Part shown: one piece after another, positions 1-7,953 of the stretch
Position numbering within the stretch: the stretch's first letter is position 1
How the letters are laid out: each line of letters opens with the position of its first letter
Assembly: GCA_959020715.1 (NCBI GenBank)
Contig: CAUESV010000017.1
Coordinates: forward strand, 1-42,213
DNA: 42,213 nt
Direction of reading: 5' to 3'
Source: an uncultured Collinsella sp.
GTDB taxonomy: Bacteria > Actinomycetota > Coriobacteriia > Coriobacteriales > Coriobacteriaceae
The notes under the pieces: generated by a model
The model's input: the letters and a program-made list of their open reading frames with translations, nothing else
Told to the model about the DNA's origin: nothing
The model's database searches: none
Made by a program: the position numbers and the translations under genes

Positions 1-90
1 CCGCACATGTGCGGATGAATGTGGGAGGTGTTCGAATAAAGTCGATAATCAAGGGAGGTGCAGTGACAGAAAAAATTTATCTTAACAGGG

Positions 91-119
91 TTGCTTTTGG
101 GAATTTGATATGCTATACT
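91..119 (+). promoter_or_regulatory. Promoter of the tet-type leader
   Basis: A -35-like TTGCTT (91-96) is followed after 17 bases by TATACT (114-119), with an extended -10 TG at 111-112. It lies about 30 bases upstream of the leader peptide and reads towards the tet relic and the ABC exporter genes. It is the strongest promoter-like sequence in the window. The surrounding bases are more AT-rich than the rest of the window, as expected for imported DNA. Confidence 0.75.
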
Positions 120-149
120 ATAAAAAATCAAGCAAAGGAGTTTATCAAT

Positions 150-173
150 ATGCGGCAAGGTATTCATAAATAA
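150..173 (+). CDS. Seven-codon leader peptide of the tet regulatory region
   Basis: A short ORF (MRQGIHK then stop) has a good Shine-Dalgarno AAAGGAG at 134-140, nine bases before the ATG. Ribosome-protection tetracycline-resistance genes are commonly preceded by a short leader peptide and terminator hairpins, and translation of the leader is thought to control read-through. Assignment rests on its place directly upstream of the attenuator and the tet N-terminus. Confidence 0.6.
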   Translation: MRQGIHK

Positions 174-278
174 AATTTGATAATGGGAACAAAGACAAAC
201 GTCCTCAAGGAGAGGGCTTGGTTTTTGTACCCAATTTAAGAATACTTTTGCCTTTTCATTTCATATCGTGATAGACAA

Positions 279-358
279 CGGCCAGCCTTGGCCGCAGTTT
301 TCATGTGTGTCCTACCTATCATCCCCAGCGGTAAAAGTATTTGTCGCTGGGGATTTTT
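279..358 (+). terminator. Attenuator hairpins of the tet leader
   Basis: Two hairpins lie here. The first has a 6-bp stem CGGCCA/TGGCCG (279-284 and 289-294), with a TTT run soon after. The second is a perfect 10-bp stem ATCCCCAGCG/CGCTGGGGAT (321-330 and 345-354) followed at once by TTTTT (354-358), a textbook intrinsic terminator lying inside the leader, upstream of the coding start. In tet(M)/tet(O)/tet(W)-type genes such hairpins act as transcription attenuators. Here the gene they would control is no longer an intact tet gene. Confidence 0.7.
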
Positions 359-392
359 GCGCCCTTCTGGGCCTTGTATGGAGGACAATCAT

Positions 393-635
393 ATGAAAAT
401 CATCAATATTGGCATTCTTGCTCATGTAGACGCAGGTAAGACGACCTTGACGGAGAGCCTGTTATATACCAGCGGAGCATTCGAGGCGCTCGAGCCGTGG
501 GAACAGCGCGAGATCATGCGCTTGGTCGGTAAGTTCTCCCATGTTCTTAACGAAGAGTGCGAGGCATTTAAACGGCAAGTGGCCGCCGAGAACGAGGCTG
601 ACGATAAGGGCGAAGGGGAGACATGCGACTCTTAA
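393..635 (+). pseudogene. Chimeric relic: N-terminus of a ribosome-protection tet gene fused to a MarR-like tail
   Basis: This 80-residue ORF starts at ATG 393 behind a GGAGGA site (380-385). Its first 29 or so residues are the N-terminus of a TetO/TetW/Tet32-type ribosome-protection GTPase, including the P-loop AHVDAGKTT. The match stops near base 480. The remaining 50 residues are unrelated, charged and helical, and resemble the C-terminal helix of a MarR-family regulator (seen: EPWEQREIMRLVGKF; the family call is inference). An intact tet protein is about 640 residues, so this cannot protect ribosomes. The stop (633-635) overlaps the start of the next ABC gene, as a MarR gene often does in such operons. 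The simplest reading is that tet DNA recombined into a MarR-ABC-ABC operon and replaced the regulator's promoter and 5' part. A chimeric assembly is possible. Confidence 0.75.
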
Positions 636-2359
636 TGAGATTTATGAGGCCGTATCGCGGGCTGATTGCGGTGACGCTGTTTGTACTGCTGATAGATAAC
701 GTCGGCACGCTGCTGGTGCCTACAATGTTGGCGAATATGGTCAATACTGGTATCACGACGGGTGATATCGACTACATCTTGCGCAACGGCGTGTATATGC
801 TCATCGCGACCGGCATGGCCAGTGGCGGCGCGGTGCTGGGCTGCTATCTTTCGGCCCGTCTGGCGGCCAATGTGGCCTGCGACATTCGCAACGCCGTCTA
901 CGATAAGTCGCTCGAGCTGTCCGCCAGCGACTTTGAGCGCTTTGGTACGGGTTCGATGATCACGCGCTCTCTCAACGACATCAACGTGATCCAGCAAGCG
1001 ATCCTGCAGACGATTCAGCTGGTGTTACCGGTACCGTTCTTGGCCGTGGCGGGCATCATCTTTGCCTGGTTTATCGATCCTGCCATGGGCACGCTGCTGG
1101 GCGTGGTCGTTGCGATCGTGCTGGTGGCGGCGGTCTTTACCGTTGCCAACGCCGCGCCGATCTTTATGCGCCTGCAGAGCTTTATCGACCGCATGAACGT
1201 GGTGCTGCGCGAGAACATCGTGGGCGTGCGCGTCATCCGCGCATTTAACAAGGAGCGCCACGAGGAGCAGCGCCTGGACGAGGTGTTTAGCGATTACGCA
1301 GCCAATGCCATCAAGGTCAACCACCTGTTTGTGGGTCTCGACAGCTCCAGCTTCTTTTTGATGAATATCGCCGAGGTGGCGGTGCTGTGGGTGGGCGGCA
1401 ACCGCGTGGGCGTCCATGCCATGCAAATCGGCAGCATCTCGGCCGTGCTGGAGTACGCGATCCTGATCCTGTGCTTTGTGATGATGGCGCAGGTGGTGGT
1501 GCTGACGCTTCCGCGCGCCGCGGCGTGCCTCAGCCGTGCACAGCAGGTGCTCGAAATCGAGCCGAGCATCGTGGACGGTAAGGCTACGCTGGGCGACGGG
1601 ACACCTGAGTCCGCAGATGGGGCCGACACGGTGGCCGTGTTCGACCGCATGTCGTTTCGCTTTGACGATGCCGACGAGGACACCCTTTACAACCTGAGTT
1701 TTGCCTGCCGCCGCGGACAGACGACCGCGATCGTGGGCTCGACGGGCTCGGGCAAGTCAACGGTGGCCAAGCTCTTGCTTCGCTTCCACGATGCCACGAA
1801 GGGCGCCATTCGCCTAAACGGCGTCGATCTGCGCGACCTTTCGCAAGACGATATCCGCGGGCGTATCGCCTATGTGCCGCAGAAGGCATGGCTGTTCTCG
1901 GGTACGGTGGCGAGCAACCTGCGCTTTGGCAACGAAGACGCGACCGAGGCTGACATGCTCCATGCGCTGGAGGTTGCCCAGAGCACCTTTGTGCTCGACC
2001 AGCCCCAGGGGCTCGATACTCCGGTGGCCCAGGGCGGTACGAACTTTTCGGGCGGCCAGCGCCAGCGTTTGGCAATCGCCCGCGCACTGATGAAGCGCGC
2101 CGACCTGTATATCTTCGACGACAGTTTTTCGGCCCTGGACTTTAAGACCGATGCGGCACTGCGCCATGCGCTGCAGGACGAGACGTACGATGCCGCGGTG
2201 CTCATCATCGCCCAGCGCATCTCGACTATTTTGCATGCCGATCAGATTGTGGTGCTCAAAGACGGTGAAGTCGTGGGCCTAGGCACGCACGACGAGCTCA
2301 TGGAAACCTGCGAGGTGTACCGCGCTATCGCAGAATCGCAGATGAAGGGAGGTGAGTAG
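623..2359 (+). CDS. Heterodimeric ABC exporter, degenerate-site subunit
   Basis: A 578-residue half-transporter with an N-terminal six-helix exporter domain (about 1-310) and a C-terminal ATPase domain. Walker A is GSTGSGKST (372-380), the signature is FSGGQRQ (about 475-481), and Walker B reads YIFDDSFSALD, so the catalytic glutamate position is Asp500. A canonical signature with Asp for Glu is the pattern of the non-catalytic half in heterodimeric exporters such as TM287/288 and BmrCD. It should pair with the next gene, whose start lies two bases after this stop. ATG 623 lies inside the end of the tet/MarR chimera, with AAGGGGAG at 613-620. An in-frame ATG at 635, overlapping the stop as TAATG, is the alternative start. 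The substrate is unknown; these pairs usually export drugs, lipids or peptides. Confidence 0.9.
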   Translation: MRLLMRFMRPYRGLIAVTLFVLLIDNVGTLLVPTMLANMVNTGITTGDIDYILRNGVYMLIATGMASGGAVLGCYLSARLAANVACDIRNAVYDKSLELSASDFERFGTGSMITRSLNDINVIQQAILQTIQLVLPVPFLAVAGIIFAWFIDPAMGTLLGVVVAIVLVAAVFTVANAAPIFMRLQSFIDRMNVVLRENIVGVRVIRAFNKERHEEQRLDEVFSDYAANAIKVNHLFVGLDSSSFFLMNIAEVAVLWVGGNRVGVHAMQIGSISAVLEYAILILCFVMMAQVVVLTLPRAAACLSRAQQVLEIEPSIVDGKATLGDGTPESADGADTVAVFDRMSFRFDDADEDTLYNLSFACRRGQTTAIVGSTGSGKSTVAKLLLRFHDATKGAIRLNGVDLRDLSQDDIRGRIAYVPQKAWLFSGTVASNLRFGNEDATEADMLHALEVAQSTFVLDQPQGLDTPVAQGGTNFSGGQRQRLAIARALMKRADLYIFDDSFSALDFKTDAALRHALQDETYDAAVLIIAQRISTILHADQIVVLKDGEVVGLGTHDELMETCEVYRAIAESQMKGGE

Positions 2360-2360
2360 C

Positions 2361-4364
2361 ATGACCGAGGAACTCAAGAAGCGGAGCATCGCCGATGACG
2401 TCGCGGCTGCAGAGACAGTCGAGGAGACGGGCGCCACGCCCGACCTGGACGAAGCCGCCAAGGCAGCGGCGGAGCGCGAGGCTCGCCGCCAGGCACTCTA
2501 CGAGGAAAACGAGCGCGCCGAGGACGAGCGTGCCCGCGCCGAGGCGGAGCGCATGCGCGACGTTGACGACGAGGACGAGGACGAGACGCCCCGCGACACC
2601 TGGGCGACGGTGCGCCGCCTGTGGAGCGAGGCCGCCGGCGACCATTGGCGCTTCTATATCGTGTTCGCGAGTATCGTGTTCTATGCCATCTTTAACACCG
2701 CAGCGCCGGCTTACAGCGCCCGCGTGATCGATGAGCTGTGGGGGCACATGAAGCTGGCGTTTGCCAACAACACTACCTTCAGTATTACCTGGGAGAACTG
2801 CGGCAGGACCATCTTTATCTACTTTATGATCTGGACCGCCGCCGCCTCGTTCTACGCACTCCAGAGCTTTTTGATGTCGAGCGTTGCCGAGCGCCTCAAC
2901 CTGCGCCTGCGCAACCGCATCGCACAAAAGCTCAACCGTCTGCCACTTGCCTACTTTGACGCGCATCGTCCCGGCGAGGTCGTCAGCCGTGCGACCAACG
3001 ACTTGGACAAGATGTCCGAAAGCATGCAGCGCGGACTGCTGCAGCTTCTGGTGTCGATCGGTACCGTGGTGGGCGCCGTGAGCGTGATGTTCGTGTTTAG
3101 CGTGCCGCTCACGCTCGTCTTTTTGTTCTTTACGGCGCTTTCGCTGCTGGTGACGAAGGTCGTGTCGCGCCGCACGCATGATGTGACGGGCGAGCGCCAG
3201 GAGTGGGTGTCCAAGATTACGAGCGCGGTCGAGGAGGGCTACTCGGGCCGTCTGGTGATCCGTGCGTTTAACCGCGAGCGCCAGAGCTCTGCCGAGGTGC
3301 ACGAGGCTTCGAAGGAGCTGGCGCGCGTGAGCACCAAGGCCGACTTTATGATTAACGCCGTCGGCCCCGCGGTGCGCTTTATCGGCCGTTTGGCGCAGAT
3401 CGTGATCGCGCTGGTGGGCTGCAGCATGCTGGTTGCCGGGCATATGACCGTCGGCGTGTTCCAGGCGTTCTTCCAATTTATCTACGAGGCGTCCGAGCCC
3501 ATGACGGAGCTGTCGTTTACCTTTAACTCGCTGCAGAGTGCGCTGGCGAGCGCAGAGCGTGTGTTCGACCTGCTCGACGAGCCCGAGATGGAGGCCGATC
3601 CGTTGCCGGTGGCCGCCGCCAAGCTGTCGGGCAAGGTGGAGGGCCGCATCGCTTTTGAGCATGTGCGCTTTGGCTATTCGTCCGACAAGCCGCTTATGCG
3701 AGACGTGTCGTTTACCGCCGAGCCGGGTCAGAAGATCGCCGTGGTGGGAACCACGGGTGCGGGTAAGACCACGCTCATCAACCTGCTCATGCGCTTTTAC
3801 GAGATCGACGGCGGCCGCATTACCCTCGACGGCGTGGACACGAGCCGCATGAACCGCGGCGAGCTGCGCCAGCAGTTTGGCATGGTGTTGCAGGACGCTT
3901 GGCTATTTGATGGCACCATTGCCGAGAACATCGCCTACGGCTGTCCCGAGGCGGCGCGCGAGGAGATTGTCGCGGCCGCACGTGCCGCCCAGGTCGACTT
4001 CTTTGTGCGCACTATGCCGCAGGGCTACGACACGCGTGTGGCTAACGATGCCGAGAGCATCAGCCAGGGCCAACGTCAGCTGCTGACCATCGCGCGCGTG
4101 CTGCTCAACAACCCGGCGATCCTCATCCTGGACGAGGCGACGTCGAGCGTGGACACGCGCACCGAGCTCGCCATCGGCCGTGCCATGGATGCGCTCATGC
4201 GCGGGCGCACGAGCTTTGTGATCGCGCACCGTCTGTCGACGATCGTCGATGCCGACCTCATCCTGGTCATGGATCACGGCAATATCATCGAGCAGGGTAC
4301 GCACAAGGAGCTGCTGGCTGCCGAGGGCGCTTATGCCGACCTCTACCTAAGCCAGTTCGCATAA
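2361..4364 (+). CDS. Heterodimeric ABC exporter, catalytic-site subunit
   Basis: A 667-residue half-transporter. ATG 2361 is chosen because GGGAGG at 2347-2352 sits eight bases upstream; an in-frame GTG at 2352 would overlap that site. The ATPase domain has Walker A GTTGAGKTT (from residue 463) and Walker B LILDEATSSVD with catalytic Glu592. The signature is the non-canonical ISQGQRQ. This complements the previous gene: one composite ATP site would pair Asp with SQGQ (degenerate) and the other Glu with SGGQ (active). An unusual feature is a cytosolic N-terminal extension of about 85 residues before the first membrane helix, very rich in Glu, Asp, Arg and Ala, probably a charged helix or coiled coil. 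Substrate unknown. Confidence 0.9.
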   Translation: MTEELKKRSIADDVAAAETVEETGATPDLDEAAKAAAEREARRQALYEENERAEDERARAEAERMRDVDDEDEDETPRDTWATVRRLWSEAAGDHWRFYIVFASIVFYAIFNTAAPAYSARVIDELWGHMKLAFANNTTFSITWENCGRTIFIYFMIWTAAASFYALQSFLMSSVAERLNLRLRNRIAQKLNRLPLAYFDAHRPGEVVSRATNDLDKMSESMQRGLLQLLVSIGTVVGAVSVMFVFSVPLTLVFLFFTALSLLVTKVVSRRTHDVTGERQEWVSKITSAVEEGYSGRLVIRAFNRERQSSAEVHEASKELARVSTKADFMINAVGPAVRFIGRLAQIVIALVGCSMLVAGHMTVGVFQAFFQFIYEASEPMTELSFTFNSLQSALASAERVFDLLDEPEMEADPLPVAAAKLSGKVEGRIAFEHVRFGYSSDKPLMRDVSFTAEPGQKIAVVGTTGAGKTTLINLLMRFYEIDGGRITLDGVDTSRMNRGELRQQFGMVLQDAWLFDGTIAENIAYGCPEAAREEIVAAARAAQVDFFVRTMPQGYDTRVANDAESISQGQRQLLTIARVLLNNPAILILDEATSSVDTRTELAIGRAMDALMRGRTSFVIAHRLSTIVDADLILVMDHGNIIEQGTHKELLAAEGAYADLYLSQFA

Positions 4365-4366
4365 GG

Positions 4367-4394
4367 TGACAAAGGGTCAGTCCCGCATGTCACA
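4367..4394. repeat. Decayed TGACAAAGGG hairpin repeat
   Basis: TGACAAAGGG (4367-4376), then TCAG and TCCCGCATGTCACA. It looks like a damaged copy of the hairpin family seen intact at 24900-24932, in which the second arm would read TCCCTTTGTCACA. It lies directly after the ABC stop codon. Confidence 0.5.
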
Positions 4395-4402
4395 TCGAAA
4401 AG

Positions 4403-4439
4403 AAGGCGCGCCGGGAGCGGATTCCCTGGCGCGCCTTTT
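4403..4439. terminator. Bidirectional terminator between the ABC pair and cysE
   Basis: A perfect 10-bp stem AAGGCGCGCC/GGCGCGCCTT (4403-4412 and 4428-4437) is followed by T bases on the plus strand and by a T-rich tract on the minus strand. It separates the convergent ABC and cysE genes. Confidence 0.8.
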
Positions 4440-4475
4440 GTGTTGGCGTTCATGCTGTGGCGGTTGCCCGCAGCC

Positions 4476-5180
4476 CTAGCGCTCGTCCACGAGCTTGGCG
4501 ACGAGGGCTTTGAGCTCGGCCACCTCTTGCTCGAGTTCCTTGACGCGACGGGCGTTTTCGGTGATGCCCTGACGGTTGAGGGCGCTCTGCTCGGCGGCAT
4601 CGTCGGGCATGTACTCGCGATGCTGCTTGGCGTCGAAGCTCTCCTCGAACACGCGGCAGCCGTTGCGCTTGATGATGCGCCCGGGCACGCCCACGACGGT
4701 GCAGTTGTCGGGCACGTCCTTGACGACGACCGAGTTGCCGCCGATCTTGACGTTGTTGCCAATGCGGATGTTGCCAAGCACCTTGGCGCCCGTGCCCACG
4801 GTGACATTGTTGCCCAGGGTGGGGTGGCGTTTGCCGGTCTCGTTGCCGGTGCCGCCGAGCGTGACGCCCTGGTAGAGCACGCAGTTGTCGCCCACGATGG
4901 TAGTCTCGCCAATAACGACGCCCATGGCGTGGTCGATAAAGAAGTGCTTGCCGATCTGCGCGGCGGGATGAATTTCGACGCCGGTGATATGGCGGGTTAA
5001 CTGCGAGAGCACACGGGCGAGCGAGCGATGGCCATGCTCCCAGAGCCAGTGCTCGGGCACGTGGTTCCACTTGGCGTGCAGGCCAGGATAGGAAAGGAAG
5101 ATGACCAGACCGTTTTGCGCGGCGGGATCCTGCGCTTGGACGGTCTTGATGTCCTCGCGAATGGTATTGATAAAGCTCAC
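4476..5180 (-). CDS. cysE: Serine O-acetyltransferase
   Basis: A 234-residue protein that transfers acetyl from acetyl-CoA to L-serine, giving O-acetylserine, the first step of cysteine synthesis in the cytosol. It has a left-handed beta-helix of hexapeptide repeats (IGKHFF, IGETTIVGDNC, LGNNVTVGTGAKVLGNI, IGNNVKIGGNSVV) and the hallmark DHAMGVVIGET with the catalytic Asp-His pair, plus HGHRSLARVLS upstream. The last 40 or so residues form a Glu/Lys-rich coiled coil. The GTG start at 5180 is chosen because AGGGAGGG (5187-5195) precedes it; the reading frame continues 29 codons upstream without a better site. It is a single gene divergent from the DedA gene. Confidence 0.9.
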   Translation of the reverse strand: MSFINTIREDIKTVQAQDPAAQNGLVIFLSYPGLHAKWNHVPEHWLWEHGHRSLARVLSQLTRHITGVEIHPAAQIGKHFFIDHAMGVVIGETTIVGDNCVLYQGVTLGGTGNETGKRHPTLGNNVTVGTGAKVLGNIRIGNNVKIGGNSVVVKDVPDNCTVVGVPGRIIKRNGCRVFEESFDAKQHREYMPDDAAEQSALNRQGITENARRVKELEQEVAELKALVAKLVDER

Positions 5181-5403
5181 CGGCCGCCCTCCCTTAGCGC
5201 CATGGCAATGCGATTCAATAAAGTATAGCGATTCGCTAGGGATTAGGAAGAACAATCTTGGCGGCATTGCGCAACAGGTGTCAGTTATGCAAACTTGCTG
5301 GTAATGGAGTCATGCTTTTGTGGGGTTGCGCACGAGGGGGCGCCGCAACCGTATACTGGTCAACTTGGACGTATCCGCGCCCACAACTGAGAGGTTTTAC
5401 TTC

Positions 5404-6051
5404 ATGGGTTTCATCAATTTTATCGCCGAGCTGCTTAAGGATCCGCGCACCGCGATCGCCAGCTGGATCGCCGCCGGCCCGCTTATGGCCTACGGCTGCG
5501 TGTTCCTGATTATCTTCATTGAGACAGGCGTGGTGTTCTTCCCGTTCCTTCCTGGCGATTCACTGCTGTTTGCTTCGGGCTTCTTTGCCCACAACGGTGG
5601 CTTTAACATCGTGGCACTGCTGGCCGTCGCATGGGCTGCTGCCATCCTGGGTGACCAGTGCAACTTTATGATCGGTCACTTCTTTGGCAAAAAGATTATT
5701 GCCTCGGGCAAGGTCAAGGCCATGACGCCCGAGCGCATCAAAAAGTCCGAGGATTTCTTGGACAAGTGGGGTCACCTGGCTATTTTTCTGGGCCGTTTCT
5801 TTCCGTTTATTCGCACCTTTGTGCCCTTTATCGCCGGCATGGGCGGCATGCACTGGCGCAATTTTGTCATCTTTAACGTGCTGGGCGGCATTACCTGGTC
5901 GACGCTCTTTACACTGCTGGGCTACTTCTTTGGCGGCATCCCCTTTGTGCAGGAGCACTTTGAGCTGCTGATCGTCGGCATCGTTGCCGTGTCGATCATC
6001 CCGACCGTGGTCGGTCTGGTTAAGGCTAAGCTGGGCAAAAAGAACGCGTAG
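5404..6051 (+). CDS. DedA-family membrane protein
   Basis: A 215-residue polytopic membrane protein of the DedA/VTT family, linked to undecaprenyl-phosphate or phospholipid recycling across the membrane. Family marks are the re-entrant segment ETGVVFFPFLPGDSLLF, with its acidic residue near position 40, and GRFFPFIRTFVPFIAGMGG, with the conserved Arg. Hydrophobic helices follow to the Lys-rich C-terminus. ATG 5404 follows GAGAGG (5389-5394). A -10-like TATACT is at 5352-5357 without a clear -35. The gene stands alone, divergent from cysE. The exact lipid substrate cannot be told from sequence. Confidence 0.88.
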   Translation: MGFINFIAELLKDPRTAIASWIAAGPLMAYGCVFLIIFIETGVVFFPFLPGDSLLFASGFFAHNGGFNIVALLAVAWAAAILGDQCNFMIGHFFGKKIIASGKVKAMTPERIKKSEDFLDKWGHLAIFLGRFFPFIRTFVPFIAGMGGMHWRNFVIFNVLGGITWSTLFTLLGYFFGGIPFVQEHFELLIVGIVAVSIIPTVVGLVKAKLGKKNA

Positions 6052-6079
6052 CTCGAGCCAGCGCGCAAACCGTGCAGTT

Positions 6080-6114
6080 GAGGCCCGTCACCGCCTACGG
6101 TGGCGGGCCTCTTT
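6080..6114 (+). terminator. Terminator after the DedA gene
   Basis: A 13-bp stem (6080-6092 with 6099-6111) contains one G-U-type mismatch and is followed by CTTTAGTTT. It lies 28 bases after the DedA stop codon. Confidence 0.75.
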
Positions 6115-6340
6115 AGTTTCGGTCAAATGAAAATACTTTACTTAGTTAAAGAAAAGCGTTTTATCCGACGCGCGTGCGGAGTACAATCTCGTGCATGCGA
6201 ATCGACGTGCCATCGGCTTTGATGCCGCTCGCGTGTCCCGTCCGGCTCTACGCTCCGGGCGTGCGACGTTGCGACGCGGTCGGCCTCGGTCCTTGCGTGC
6301 GGGTTCGCGAGTATGCAACTGTGTATGTAAGGAGCGACAT

Positions 6341-7393
6341 ATGACTGTCGAGAAAAAGGATATCGATTGGGGTAGCCTCGGCTTTGGCTACATGAAGACC
6401 GATTACAGCTACGAGGCCCATTGGAAGGACGGCGAGTGGGACGAGGGTGGCCTGACCACCGACCACACCCTGCATGTCTCCGAGTGCGGCGGCATCTTCC
6501 ATTACTGTCAGGAGGTCTTTGAGGGCCTGAAGGCCTACACCGCCGAGGACGGCAGCATCGTCTGCTTCCGTCCCGACATGAACGCCGAGCGCATGTATAA
6601 CTCTGCCCAGCGCCTCGAGATGCCCCCGTTCCCCAAGGATAAGTTCGTTGAGGCCGTCAAGCAGGTCGTCTCTGCCAACGCCGCCTGGGTCCCGCCCTTC
6701 GGCTCCGGCGCGACCCTGTACGTGCGTCCGTTTATGATCGGTTCCGGTGACGTGATCGGCGTGGCTCCCGCTCCTGAGTACACGTTCCGCATTCTCGTGA
6801 CCCCGGTCGGTCCGTACTTTAAGGGTGGCCTCAAGCCCGTCAAGCTGCGGGTTTCCGAGTACGACCGTGCCGCACCGCACGGCACCGGCAACATCAAGGC
6901 CGGCCTGAACTACGCCATGTCCCTTAAGCCTACGATGGAGGCCCATCGCGAGGGCTATGCCGAGAACCTGTATCTCGACTCCGAGTCTCGCACCTATGTC
7001 GAGGAGACCGGTGGCGCCAACGTCCTGTTCGTGAAGGAGGACGGCACGCTCGTCGTTCCGCAGTCGCACACCGACTCCATCCTGCCCTCCATCACCCGTC
7101 GTTCGCTCGTTCAGGTCGCTCAGGACCTGGGTATGACCGTCGATCAGCGCCCCGTCGAGTGGGCCGAGGTCAAGGCCGGCACCTTTGTGGAGTGCGGCCT
7201 GTGCGGCACCGCTGCCGTCATCTCCCCGGTGGGCGAGATTGACAACAAGGTCTATGGCGCCGACGAGACCGTGACCTTCCCGGCTGGCTACACCGAGATC
7301 GGTCCCGTGATGAAGAAGCTTCGCGAGACTCTGACCGGCATCCAGTCTGGTGCTGTCGAGGACAAGCACAACTGGGTTTACACCGTCGCGTAA
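6341..7393 (+). CDS. ilvE: Branched-chain amino acid aminotransferase
   Basis: A 350-residue class IV PLP aminotransferase that interconverts leucine, isoleucine and valine with their 2-oxo acids, using glutamate/2-oxoglutarate. The PLP lysine is Lys186 in GTGNIKAGLNYA. Other family marks are FHYCQEVFEGLKAY near the N-terminus, YVEETGGANVLFV, and the phosphate-binding GLCGTAAVISPVG. Length fits the longer BCAT2-like class. ATG 6341 is chosen for TAAGGAG at 6328-6334; the frame is open for 50 codons upstream but this part is low complexity and Arg-rich. The leader from a weak -10-like TACAAT (6182-6187) is about 150 bases. No T-box or leucine-rich leader peptide was seen. Confidence 0.92.
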   Translation: MTVEKKDIDWGSLGFGYMKTDYSYEAHWKDGEWDEGGLTTDHTLHVSECGGIFHYCQEVFEGLKAYTAEDGSIVCFRPDMNAERMYNSAQRLEMPPFPKDKFVEAVKQVVSANAAWVPPFGSGATLYVRPFMIGSGDVIGVAPAPEYTFRILVTPVGPYFKGGLKPVKLRVSEYDRAAPHGTGNIKAGLNYAMSLKPTMEAHREGYAENLYLDSESRTYVEETGGANVLFVKEDGTLVVPQSHTDSILPSITRRSLVQVAQDLGMTVDQRPVEWAEVKAGTFVECGLCGTAAVISPVGEIDNKVYGADETVTFPAGYTEIGPVMKKLRETLTGIQSGAVEDKHNWVYTVA

Positions 7394-7409
7394 TTAGCCT
7401 TTCCTGTCC

Positions 7410-7534
7410 GGGCAGAGAGCAAGCTCCCTCCCGGCGCGTCCTCGGACATGCAAGAAGCCCTCGCTGCGCACTTCGTGCGACGAGGGCTTCTTGCGTCCTG
7501 CGGAGTGCGCCGGGAGGGAGCTTGCTCTCCGCCC
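7410..7534. repeat. 125-base nested palindrome downstream of ilvE
   Basis: The outer arms (7410-7437 and 7507-7534) pair over 27 of 28 positions. Inside is a second perfect 14-bp stem (GCAAGAAGCCCTCG, 7450-7463, with 7481-7494) capped by GCGCACTTCGTGCG. The inner hairpin lacks a good T tract, so it is not a plain terminator. Similar long palindromes with different arm sequences occur at 11530, 34255 and 41607. Confidence 0.85.
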
Positions 7535-7587
7535 TGCGGGCTCGGCGATGTCACAACGAACAATAATTAATCTGAATTAAAGATGGT

Positions 7588-7617
7588 GCGCGGCCTTTTA
7601 GGCCGCGCTTTTGTTTT
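7588..7617 (+). terminator. Intrinsic terminator
   Basis: A perfect 8-bp stem GCGCGGCC/GGCCGCGC (7588-7595 and 7601-7608) is followed by TTTTGTTTT. It probably ends the ilvE transcript after the long palindrome. Confidence 0.8.
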
Positions 7618-7646
7618 GGTTCGTGCCATGTGGGGGCGGTGGCGAC

Positions 7647-7847
7647 GTGCATTTTTGCGAGTATTCTGCAATCGAAGGCCCCTGCATACCGACGTTCGGG
7701 CAAAAATCCGTGCTCGTCGATGCTTTTCGCGAATAATAGGCGGGGTTATGGGCCGACAGCACTTGATTTGCAGGGATATTCGCGGTCTTTGGCCTTCGTC
7801 ATGGCGCCCGATGCTCTTGGTTATGTTGAATACTCCCAAAAATGCAC
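7647..7847. repeat. MITE-like non-coding element, copy 1
   Basis: The two ends are inverted copies: GTGCATTTTTGCGAGTATTC at 7647-7666 and its near-exact reverse complement at 7828-7847, differing at one base. The similarity appears to continue outward, with G/C-rich runs on both sides. The 160-base interior has no convincing gene. The same end motif, with GTGCAAAAT, bounds the element at 34381-34596. Two short overlapping ORFs here lack ribosome sites. Confidence 0.65.
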
Positions 7848-7878
7848 GGCGCTTAGAGGGGGACCTACGCGAAAAAGG

Positions 7879-7917
7879 AAACCGCTCCGTCGAAGTATGC
7901 ATTCGACGGAGCGGTTT
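7879..7917 (-). terminator. Terminator of lemA
   Basis: A perfect 16-bp stem (7879-7894 with 7902-7917). Read on the minus strand it is followed by TTCCTTTTT, so it serves the leftward lemA transcript. Confidence 0.8.
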
Positions 7918-7953
7918 ATGCATATAGCCGATTCAGGATGCGTTGCCAACTTG

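Noticed and set aside
393..635. Functional tetracycline-resistance gene
   Set aside because: Only about 29 of some 640 codons are tet; the rest is unrelated.
6188..6340. T-box or amino-acid leader before ilvE
   Set aside because: No T-box sequence, specifier stem or run of branched-chain codons could be found.
6191..6340. N-terminal extension of IlvE
   Set aside because: The extra 50 residues are Arg-rich and lack family likeness; the ribosome site at 6328-6334 supports ATG 6341.
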